DNA from: CALZKI01 sp045124055
GTDB taxonomy: Bacteria; Bacillota; Clostridia; Lachnospirales; Lachnospiraceae
Length of the DNA stretch: 53,431 nt
NCBI GenBank assembly: GCA_045124055.1
Contig: JBGVKZ010000016.1
Coordinates: 1-53,431 of the forward strand
Reading direction: 5' to 3'
In this document: piece after piece, positions 8,216-15,521 of the stretch
Position numbering within the stretch: the first letter of the stretch is position 1
Layout of the letters: every line of letters starts with the position of its first letter
Notes under the pieces: generated by a model
What the model was told of the DNA's origin: nothing
The model's database searches: none
Seen by the model: the letters and a program-made list of their open reading frames with translations, nothing else
Program-made: the position numbers and the translations under genes

Positions 8216-9355
8216 ATGGAAAACGAAGTGAAATTTGAAAGAAAAAGCTTTGGAAAGCGTGTAAAGAGCATACTGAAGGTAGACTTCAAAAGGATGTTCA
8301 AATCCAAACTTTTTTATATTCTGCTTGCTTGTGCCCTTGTTGTGCCCATTATTATGATGGTAATGTTGACGATGATGGACGGCAGCGTATCGGTTAATCC
8401 CCAGACAGGAGTTGAAACCATAATACACGGTCCTGAAAATGCGTGGCAGTCTATTGGTACACTTCCTGGAGCGGAATCGGCAGGGGGTATGGATGTACTT
8501 AGCATGTGTAACATCAATATGGTGTTTATGGGAGTTGCTGTTTTTATCTGCCTCTTTATTTCAGAGGATTTCAGAAGTGGATATGCAAAAAATCTTTTTA
8601 CTGTCCGCTCTAAAAAAGGTGACTATGTAATCTCCAAAATGTTGGCAGGTTTTGTCTGTGGAACTATTATGCTGATTTTGTACTTTGTAGGTGCTATGCT
8701 TGGTGGTGCAATTTCTGGATTGTCCTTTGACCTCGGTAGCCTAACGGCAGAAAACATTGTAATGTGTATGCTTGCAAAAATCTTCCTAATGTTTGTATTC
8801 ATTTCAATTTTTGTGCTTATCAGTGTGGCAGCAAAGCAGAAAGCCTGGCTTGCTATAATGCGTTTCCTATTGGTAAGGTATATAAATAAGAATAAGCTCG
8901 GAGAAAAACGGCTGATGGAGCTTGAGCGTTCAAGACTCTGTGCTATCATTCTGACAACACTCAACCTGGTATTATCGGGTGCGGTACTGATGATTCTTTA
9001 TCGCAACAGAGGATTCCACTATAATGGTATTTTGATTTATGTTATGGCGATGTATACCTTCTATGTAACGACTACCGCCATTATTGACCTGATTCAGTAT
9101 AGAAAGTATGATAACCCTATCCTTTCCACTTCAAAGGTTATCAAAATGGCAGCAGCACTGGTTTCTATGCTGTCGCTTGAAACTGCAATGTTCTCGCAAT
9201 TTGGTGAAGAAATGTCACCTGAAAATCAAAGAATTATGATTGCTCTAACTGGAGCCGGTGTCAGCGTGGTTGTAATTACAATGGCAATTTACATAATTGT
9301 TCGCTCCACAAAAGAGATAAAACAAGTGAGGAGACTGAAGAAAAATGGAGAATAA
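8216..9355 (+). CDS. Chimeric membrane protein: ABC-2 permease N-terminus fused to another membrane protein
   Basis: 379 residues. Residues 1 to about 213 match the first permease (6458): the same cytoplasmic start, the loop and the EDFRSGYAKNLFTVRSKK segment, then helices up to ISVAAKQKAWLAI. There the resemblance stops, about two helices before the paralogue ends. From about residue 215 (near base 8860) a new protein begins with a basic segment, RYINKNKLGEKRLMELERS, followed by four regular helices and a basic tail. That part looks like the body of a separate four-helix membrane protein. The join is in frame, so the fusion may be expressed. Whether it still works as a transporter is open. 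Confidence 0.65.
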   Translation: MENEVKFERKSFGKRVKSILKVDFKRMFKSKLFYILLACALVVPIIMMVMLTMMDGSVSVNPQTGVETIIHGPENAWQSIGTLPGAESAGGMDVLSMCNINMVFMGVAVFICLFISEDFRSGYAKNLFTVRSKKGDYVISKMLAGFVCGTIMLILYFVGAMLGGAISGLSFDLGSLTAENIVMCMLAKIFLMFVFISIFVLISVAAKQKAWLAIMRFLLVRYINKNKLGEKRLMELERSRLCAIILTTLNLVLSGAVLMILYRNRGFHYNGILIYVMAMYTFYVTTTAIIDLIQYRKYDNPILSTSKVIKMAAALVSMLSLETAMFSQFGEEMSPENQRIMIALTGAGVSVVVITMAIYIIVRSTKEIKQVRRLKKNGE

Positions 9356-9746
9356 CGAAAAAGAAACATTTAAGTTTACCTATTCTGCAAAAGAGCAGGA
9401 AGAAATCAAGAATATACGCAAAAAGTATGCTGTACCCGAAGAAGATAAAATGGAACTCTTGCGAAGACTTGACGCAGGTGTTACTCAAAAAGCAACAATG
9501 GCAGCACTTATTCTCGGTATTTTTGGTGTACTTTTTCTGGGCGTAGGTATGAGCCTTGCTATGTCAAACTTAAGTGAGATACTCGGTTCATATCAGAATA
9601 TGGGAATGCTGATTGGTATTATCGTTGGATTGATTGGTATTGTTCTTATTTGTCTTGCTTATCCTGTATATAACTATGTTATAAAAAAAGAGCGTGAGAA
9701 AATCGCCCCTGAAGTGATTCGTTTGACAGATGAATTGATGAAATAA
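9345..9746 (+). CDS. Small membrane protein with two helices, function unknown
   Basis: 133 residues. A charged N-terminal half (EEIKNIRKKYAVPEEDKMELLRRLD) precedes two hydrophobic helices at about residues 50-72 and 85-110, then a basic and acidic tail. It overlaps the preceding gene by 11 bases, so it is translationally coupled to it. Its partner was probably the second protein now fused into the chimera at 8216, since the four-helix part and this gene adjoin directly. I do not recognise a named family. A strong terminator lies about 100 bases after the stop codon. Confidence 0.7.
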   Translation: MENNEKETFKFTYSAKEQEEIKNIRKKYAVPEEDKMELLRRLDAGVTQKATMAALILGIFGVLFLGVGMSLAMSNLSEILGSYQNMGMLIGIIVGLIGIVLICLAYPVYNYVIKKEREKIAPEVIRLTDELMK

Positions 9747-9849
9747 GGTTTCACAATGCAAGTTCTTTTTTATTTTAATAAGAAAAGTCTAAATAATAGA
9801 AAGTAAGCATTAGTAATGCTGAAATCTACATATTTGGCTGCATTTTTAA

Positions 9850-9880
9850 AGAATGCTACGGTAAGTAGCGTTCTTTTTTT
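9850..9880 (+). terminator. Strong intrinsic terminator ending the cls-ABC operon
   Basis: AGAATGCTAC (9850-9859) pairs with GTAGCGTTCT (9865-9874), one pair being a wobble, around a 5-base loop, then seven T residues. The remaining sequence up to 9966 holds only the ribosome binding site (TAGGAGG) of the next gene; no clear promoter was found. Confidence 0.85.
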
Positions 9881-9966
9881 GTATGTAAACAGGTGTTGGT
9901 GGTTGCTATTTGGATTACAAAATAAAATGAGGCTAACAAGTCAAGAGGTCACTTAGGAGGTAGACA

Positions 9967-10734
9967 ATGGAAACAAATAAAAAAATTCTAATTTCAGCAA
10001 AAAATTTAAGAAAAGAATTTGGTACAGGAGAAACGAAGCAGAAAATTTATGAGAATCTTTCACTTGATATTTATAAGGGTGATTTTACCGTTGTAATGGG
10101 TGCATCTGGAGCGGGAAAATCCACATTGATGTATTCCCTGTCGGGTATGGACAGACCTACGGCAGGAAATATTACTTTTTTAGATAGGGAAATTACAAAA
10201 TATAATGATGATGAATTAGCAGTGTTCAGAAGACAAAATTGTGGTTTTGTTTTTCAACAGATATACTTGTTGGAGAAAATGAGTCTTATGGATAATGTTC
10301 TTACAGCAGGAGCCCTAGTGAACAACAATAAAAAACAAGTAATCAGCAGAGCTAAGGAATTGTTTGAACTGGTAAATATTCCAGCCATAACACAAAAGAA
10401 ATTTTCATCTCAGGTTTCAGGTGGCGAGGCACAGAGAGCAGGTATTGTTAGAGCCGTTATTAATCATCCGGCCGTTGTGTTTGCAGATGAACCTACGGGA
10501 GCACTTAATTCTCATAATTCAGAAGCTGTACTGAATGTATTTACCAAACTTCATGAAGAAGGACAGAGTATTATTATGGTTACCCATGACAAGAAAACAG
10601 CCCTACGTGGAAACCGTGTTTTATATATAAAAGACGGACAGATTTTCGGCGATTGCAGACTGGATAATTATCAGGCAGCAAACAAAGAAAGAGAAAAGAA
10701 ATTGGATAATTTCTTAACGGAAATGGGGTGGTAA
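9967..10734 (+). CDS. ABC transporter ATPase, MacB/LolD type
   Basis: 255 residues. Walker A is GASGAGKST, the signature is VSGGEAQRAGIVRA, Walker B is VVFADEPTGAL and the switch His lies in MVTHDKK. The Q-loop context FVFQQIYLLEKMSLMDNV is typical of ATPases that serve FtsX-type permeases. It powers a mechanotransmission or export system in the membrane rather than import. The stop codon overlaps the permease start region (10737), and the XRE regulator gene follows, so the three form one operon. Substrates of such pairs in Firmicutes are often antimicrobial peptides, which is inference here. Confidence 0.88.
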   Translation: METNKKILISAKNLRKEFGTGETKQKIYENLSLDIYKGDFTVVMGASGAGKSTLMYSLSGMDRPTAGNITFLDREITKYNDDELAVFRRQNCGFVFQQIYLLEKMSLMDNVLTAGALVNNNKKQVISRAKELFELVNIPAITQKKFSSQVSGGEAQRAGIVRAVINHPAVVFADEPTGALNSHNSEAVLNVFTKLHEEGQSIIMVTHDKKTALRGNRVLYIKDGQIFGDCRLDNYQAANKEREKKLDNFLTEMGW

Positions 10735-10736
10735 TT

Positions 10737-13067
10737 ATGAAGATGATTCAATCACAGTTTCTGTATAATTTAAAGAAGGATAGGGGTTCTTTCTTATCTT
10801 TTGGCCTAGTGATTTTTATTACTGCCATAATGCTGAATTTGGCATTTGTCTTAGTATTTCAGGTGGATAAAGCCTACGATAAAAAGTTTGAAGAACTGGA
10901 TACGGCTACAGTAAATGTTTGTATTCCCAAAATGCAGGATACATCTACACTCTATGAGGAAATGGAAAAAGTAGAAGGTGTTGCAAAAGTGGAATGCAGG
11001 GAAGCTATATTTGTAGAAACAGTAGTAAAGGATTTTCGTGAAACAGATTTTTCTATGAACACCCTATTTTACAATTTAGATGAAACAAGGAATATGAATC
11101 AACTGGATATCAAAGAAGAAAACAGCCAATGGACAGAGAAAACAATATATCTTCCCTTATATGTTTCAAGTTTTGGTGAATTTGGATTAAACGATGAAAT
11201 TGTTTACGAAATAGGCGACGAAAAGCATACCTTTGCTGTGAGTGGAGTCGTGGAGGAGATGCAATATGGTAACTATGGAAAGGGGCTTATGGGTGCGTAT
11301 CTTCCAGAGAATGTTTTTGAAGATTTTGCAAAAGAGTACGAAGCAAATAAGGTGATTGAATATTCTATTTTGGCAGAGGAAGATGTAGATGCAGAATTTC
11401 TTTATTCTGAAATTAGTCAGTTCCTAGAAGATAAAGACATTACTATGCTTACAGGTATTGAAAAAAATTCTACAAAAGATACTCGTACGATGGTTTGTAA
11501 TCTGTTGATTTTAGTTTTGGTGGCATTTGCCATGATAATTTTACTTGTAAGTGTATTTTTGTGTAAGTTTCGTATTAGTAATTCGATTGAGGAAGATATG
11601 GTAAATATGGGAATATTAAAGGCTTTGGGCTATACAGGCAATATGATAATTGCAAGTGTAGTTATGCCATATCTTACAGTGACATTGTTGGCAACCATAT
11701 TAGGCGTGCTTCTTTCCTATGGAATTTTGCCCGTGTTATCAGAGGTTCTGACTTTGCAGGCGGGCTTTTCCTTTCACTTATTGTTTGATAGCAAGGCACT
11801 GTTATGTGTCGTGTTAATCCTGGAGTGTATCGTGCTGCTTTTCACCTATACAGCAGCAAGACGTATAAAAAAACTTCGACCAATTAATGCAATTAGAGGA
11901 AATGGAGAAGAAAAGAAAGCGAAGAAAAATCATATTCCACTGGAAAGTACAAAAGGGAATACAAAGGTTTTACTTGTGATGAAACAGATGCTTTCTAGTG
12001 GAAAACAGAATGTGTTACTGTTTAGTGTTTCTTTCGCATTGACAATACTAATAGCATTTGCAAGTACAATGTTCTATAATGTTATTGTGAAACCAAACAA
12101 CTTTCTTTCCACACTATCAGAAGAGATGCCTCAGATTATGATATATCCAGAGGCTGAATCGGGAGAAAACCTGGCAAAAGAGTTACAATCACTTTCTGAA
12201 GTGGATAAAGTACTACAATATACAGTTGGAACTTTAAATATCGACGATACTTCGGTTACGGTTTTTGCGTGCAAGGATTTTAGTCAAGTATCAAATGATT
12301 TATGTTATTTGGGAGATAATCCTGAAAAGAAGAATGAGATTGCATTGGGAAGTTCCTTTGAGGGAATGTACGAAATCGGAGATTCTATCGAGATTATTAA
12401 TGGTGAAAAATCCAGTATATATGAGATTACAGGTTTTATTCAGAGTGTAAACTATCAAGGAAATGTGTGTGAATTGTCCTTGGAAGGATATGAAGCACTT
12501 CTTACGCAGAAGCTAGAGCCGTCCTTGTATGTGTACTTGACAGAAAAAACGGATGCCAAACTGGTCATCGAAGATATTGAGAATCAGTATGGAGAACAGA
12601 TTGTAAATCAGGTAAACTACCAGCAAATGACGGAAACAACCCGTGAAATGTATTCGGGAATTACATCTATTTTGGTAAGTGTTATCTTTGTTTTAACGAT
12701 ATTGATTGTACTGTTTGTTTTATATATTGTAATAAAGACGTTGTTAGTACAGAGAAAAAGGGAATTAGGTATTTATAAGGCAATAGGATATTCCAACGGA
12801 CAACTGATGTTACAGATGATAGGAAGCTTCCTTCCATCTTCTGTCTTGGCAGTATTGATATCATCTGTTTTAGGATTAATCTATGTACCTCAAATGATTG
12901 CATTTATTTTTAGTTCAATAGGTGCCATGAAAAACAATATGGAGGTATCACTATCCTTTTTGATGATTTTTGCTTTGATACAAATACTGGCAAGCTTTGT
13001 TATAAGTATATTTTTAACAAGACCAATAAAGAAGATTTCAGCTTATGCATTAATTAAGGAGAATTAG
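10737..13067 (+). CDS. FtsX-type ABC permease with two extracytoplasmic domains
   Basis: About 776 residues in two repeated modules. Each has one helix, an extracytoplasmic domain of about 200 residues and three helices: helix near 20-40, domain to about 250, helices to about 385, then helix near 430-450, domain to about 650 and final helices. The cytoplasmic sequence between helices, NMGILKALGYTGNMI, recurs as LGIYKAIGYSNGQLM; this is the FtsX-domain signature. This is the MacB-like arrangement, not the ten-helix BceB one. I prefer the ATG at 10737 to the upstream GTG because GGGGTGG lies at the right distance. Confidence 0.85.
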   Translation: MKMIQSQFLYNLKKDRGSFLSFGLVIFITAIMLNLAFVLVFQVDKAYDKKFEELDTATVNVCIPKMQDTSTLYEEMEKVEGVAKVECREAIFVETVVKDFRETDFSMNTLFYNLDETRNMNQLDIKEENSQWTEKTIYLPLYVSSFGEFGLNDEIVYEIGDEKHTFAVSGVVEEMQYGNYGKGLMGAYLPENVFEDFAKEYEANKVIEYSILAEEDVDAEFLYSEISQFLEDKDITMLTGIEKNSTKDTRTMVCNLLILVLVAFAMIILLVSVFLCKFRISNSIEEDMVNMGILKALGYTGNMIIASVVMPYLTVTLLATILGVLLSYGILPVLSEVLTLQAGFSFHLLFDSKALLCVVLILECIVLLFTYTAARRIKKLRPINAIRGNGEEKKAKKNHIPLESTKGNTKVLLVMKQMLSSGKQNVLLFSVSFALTILIAFASTMFYNVIVKPNNFLSTLSEEMPQIMIYPEAESGENLAKELQSLSEVDKVLQYTVGTLNIDDTSVTVFACKDFSQVSNDLCYLGDNPEKKNEIALGSSFEGMYEIGDSIEIINGEKSSIYEITGFIQSVNYQGNVCELSLEGYEALLTQKLEPSLYVYLTEKTDAKLVIEDIENQYGEQIVNQVNYQQMTETTREMYSGITSILVSVIFVLTILIVLFVLYIVIKTLLVQRKRELGIYKAIGYSNGQLMLQMIGSFLPSSVLAVLISSVLGLIYVPQMIAFIFSSIGAMKNNMEVSLSFLMIFALIQILASFVISIFLTRPIKKISAYALIKEN

Positions 13068-13069
13068 AG

Positions 13070-13945
13070 ATGAATTTTGGAGATAAATTGAAACAAATTA
13101 GAGCAAATCAGGGATTATCACAGGAACAACTAGCAGAAAAAATTGGTGTTTCCAGACAGGCAATTACGAAGTGGGAAACTAACAGAGGACTTCCAGATGT
13201 AGAAAATATGATTATTCTGGCAGAAATTTTTAAGGTAACACTGGATGAATTAGTGCTTCAAAGGACCATTGAAGTAGAAACAAATGAAGAAGTTTTTGTA
13301 AGTGAAACAGTCTATGACATTGACTATGATAAGCATTTTGATATTCGGATAGGGAATGCCAGAAAAATATGTATAACTACCTTCGATGAGGAGAAGGTTC
13401 GCATAAAGCTTCAGTCAGAGGTCTGGGATAATCTGGATGCACGCTATAAAGTAAAAATTGATGAAAGGAAGAATCGTTTGGATATTGAATGTCAAAATCA
13501 AAAATCTGCTAGCAAAATGGAAGCAGAAAATTCACTGGATATTCAAATTTTACTTCCTAAGAATTTTACAGAACACTGTGAAATTGATGCATCTGTAAAA
13601 GAACTTTACATAGAAAATTTAAAAATGAAATGTTTAGAATACGACGGAGCAGCAGATTTGATATATATTAGAGACGTAGAAGGAAGTCTGGAATTTACAG
13701 GGAAAACAGACTACGAAATGATGATAGACGGAATTTGTAGTAAAGTCGATATAAACCAATGGGGAGCAAAAACTTTAATCCGAGTAGCAGATATCAGTAA
13801 ATATACTGTTTTGAATAAGGGAAGAAAATCTAAGGTTTACTATATCAAAGATGGTGTAAGAAGTGAGGAAAACCTTGGAGAAAACGGAGAATGCATTATC
13901 AGTGTTTCAGGTATTCGCTCGGAACTTACAATCAGTAACCGATAA
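13070..13945 (+). CDS. XRE-family transcriptional regulator with beta-rich C-terminal domain
   Basis: 291 residues. Residues 1-65 form a helix-turn-helix of the XRE/Cro type (LSQEQLAEKIGVSRQAITKW). The remaining 220 residues are rich in alternating polar and hydrophobic residues and lack membrane helices, resembling the DUF4097-like beta-strand domains attached to such regulators. It starts 2 bases after the permease stop codon with AAGGAG upstream, so it probably reports on or represses the transporter operon. The effector is not visible. Confidence 0.8.
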   Translation: MNFGDKLKQIRANQGLSQEQLAEKIGVSRQAITKWETNRGLPDVENMIILAEIFKVTLDELVLQRTIEVETNEEVFVSETVYDIDYDKHFDIRIGNARKICITTFDEEKVRIKLQSEVWDNLDARYKVKIDERKNRLDIECQNQKSASKMEAENSLDIQILLPKNFTEHCEIDASVKELYIENLKMKCLEYDGAADLIYIRDVEGSLEFTGKTDYEMMIDGICSKVDINQWGAKTLIRVADISKYTVLNKGRKSKVYYIKDGVRSEENLGENGECIISVSGIRSELTISNR

Positions 13946-14041
13946 AATACACAATAGGAAAAACGTAGAATAAAACTGCCAATAATGAGAATAATAAATA
14001 CGGACAGAAGCGTAAAAAGATGATTGTGGAGGATTACGATT

Positions 14042-15040
14042 ATGTGTACAGCTGTATCGTATAAGACAAAAGATCATTATTTTGGCAGGAATATGGACTT
14101 GGAGTTTTCTTATCATGAAACAGTGACCATTACTCCAAGAAACTATCCATTTCGTTTTAGAAATACAGAGGATATGACACCAAAGAGCGATAAAATGATG
14201 CACTATGCAATCATAGGAATGGCTTATGTGGTAAAGTCATATCCTCTTTATTATGATGCTACCAATGAAAAAGGCTTAAGTGTGGCAGCACTCAATTTTC
14301 CCAATAATGCAACCTATCATGCTGTTATGGAAGGTAGAATAAACATAGCCAGTTATGAACTGATTCCATGGCTTTTATGCCAGTGTGAGAGTGTAGATGA
14401 AGTTATGGAGCTCTTAGGAAAAGTCAATATTACAAATCAGAATTTTTGTGAAGAATTACCGGTTTCACCACTTCATTTTATGGTTTCAGATAGAAAACGC
14501 AGCATTGTCCTAGAACCTATGACAACAGGGCTTATGGTCTATGATAATCCGGTAAATGTATTGACGAATAACCCACCATTTTTATATCATACTACGAACT
14601 TAAATAATTATATGAGTTTGACGACGGAAATGCCTCAAAATCATTTTTCTGAAAAACTTCCGCTAAGTCAATATAGCAGAGGTATGGGTTCTTTGGGGCT
14701 CCCAGGAGATTTGTCCTCTGCTTCCAGGTTTGTAAGGGCAGCCTTCACTACACTAAACTCTGTTTCAGGTGAGAGTGAAAAAGAGAGTGTGAGCCAGTTT
14801 TTCCACATTCTCAATTCTGTGTATCAGCAAAAAGGCTGCGTAAAAATGGGCAACGATTTGTATGAAAAAACAGTATATTCCTCCTGTATGAATACAGATA
14901 AGGGAATTTATTATTATACCACATATGAGAATGCTCAAATCAATGCCATCGATATGCATAGAGAAAATTTGGATGGAGAAAAACTGATTTCCTATGAACT
15001 GATAAAAGAGCAACAGATAAATTATCAAAATATCAATTAG
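14042..15040 (+). CDS. Choloylglycine hydrolase family enzyme, probable bile salt hydrolase
   Basis: 332 residues of the Ntn-hydrolase fold that cleaves linear amides: glycine or taurine from bile salts, or the side chain of penicillin V. Start at 14042 makes Cys2 (MCTAVSYKT) the N-terminal nucleophile after Met removal; GGAGG lies before it. Other catalytic positions are present: Arg16 and Asp19 in GRNMD, Asn in VLTNNP and Arg in SASRFVRAAF. No signal peptide, so it acts in the cytoplasm. In a gut Lachnospiraceae, bile salt hydrolase is the likelier activity, but penicillin acylase is not excluded. An efflux transporter precedes it and a BlaI/BlaR1-like pair follows. Confidence 0.85.
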   Translation: MCTAVSYKTKDHYFGRNMDLEFSYHETVTITPRNYPFRFRNTEDMTPKSDKMMHYAIIGMAYVVKSYPLYYDATNEKGLSVAALNFPNNATYHAVMEGRINIASYELIPWLLCQCESVDEVMELLGKVNITNQNFCEELPVSPLHFMVSDRKRSIVLEPMTTGLMVYDNPVNVLTNNPPFLYHTTNLNNYMSLTTEMPQNHFSEKLPLSQYSRGMGSLGLPGDLSSASRFVRAAFTTLNSVSGESEKESVSQFFHILNSVYQQKGCVKMGNDLYEKTVYSSCMNTDKGIYYYTTYENAQINAIDMHRENLDGEKLISYELIKEQQINYQNIN

Positions 15041-15043
15041 TAA

Positions 15044-15103
15044 TTGACAACTCGGTTTACTCGGAGTAGACTAAAAATAGAAATGGGTCTACAAGTAGTA
15101 AAC
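15044..15103 (+). promoter_or_regulatory. Promoter with two BlaI-type operators
   Basis: TTGACA at 15044-15049, a 17-base spacer and TAGACT at 15067-15072. GTTTAC-N5-GTAGAC (15055-15071) covers the spacer and -10; its mirror copy GTCTAC-N5-GTAAAC lies at 15087-15103. Both fit a dyad GTYTAC-N5-GTARAC, close in form to MecI/BlaI/CopY operators (TACA-type half sites). The regulator gene begins at 15160, so self-repression is the simple reading. Confidence 0.65.
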
Positions 15104-15113
15104 CGATTTTTTT
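15053..15113 (+). terminator. Hairpin and T run formed by the two operators
   Basis: Because the operators are in opposite orientation, TCGGTTTACT near 15053 can pair with AGTAAACCGA ending at 15106, with GTAGAC/GTCTAC as inner stem, and seven T residues follow at 15107-15113. It can end the hydrolase transcript and may also attenuate the downstream regulator transcript. Confidence 0.6.
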
Positions 15114-15159
15114 GATGCATATTAGTTTACAGAATAGAGGAATTTATGGAGGAAAGAGA

Positions 15160-15516
15160 ATGATTGAATATAAATTAGGTGAAGTTGAAATGAGATTTGC
15201 AGAAATTATTTGGGAAAATGAGCCGCTTAGCTCCGGACAATTAGTAAAGTTATGCGAAGATATTTTACAATGGAAAAAGTCAACGACGTATACCATATTG
15301 CGTAGAGTTTGCGATAGAGGACTCTTTAAAAATGAAGACGGAATGGTTCGTTCGGTGGTTTCAAAAATGGAATTTCTATCTAATAAAAGCCAACAATTTA
15401 TAGAGGAAACGTTTCAAGGTTCTCTGCCTTCATTTATTGCTGCCTTTACATCAAAGCGTAATTTAAGGGATGAGGAGGTAGAGGAATTGAAAAAATTAAT
15501 TGAAAGGAGCAAATAA
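15160..15516 (+). CDS. BlaI/MecI/CopY-family repressor
   Basis: 118 residues. The winged helix occupies the first 75 (EVEMRFAEIIWENEPLSSGQLV ends helix two in pieces; the recognition helix region contains KKSTTYTILRRVCDRGLF), and the last 40 form the dimerisation helices. I start at the ATG at 15160, after TATGGAGGAAAG; an upstream in-frame ATG lacks a ribosome binding site. Dimers bind dyads like those at 15055 and 15087 and are cut by a partner protease when a signal arrives. The partner gene starts 5 bases after the stop codon. Confidence 0.9.
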   Translation: MIEYKLGEVEMRFAEIIWENEPLSSGQLVKLCEDILQWKKSTTYTILRRVCDRGLFKNEDGMVRSVVSKMEFLSNKSQQFIEETFQGSLPSFIAAFTSKRNLRDEEVEELKKLIERSK

Positions 15517-15521
15517 TCATT

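Noticed and set aside
10737..13067. BceAB-type bacitracin sensor-exporter
   Set aside because: The permease has two outer domains and about eight helices, not the ten-helix single-domain BceB layout, and no two-component pair adjoins.
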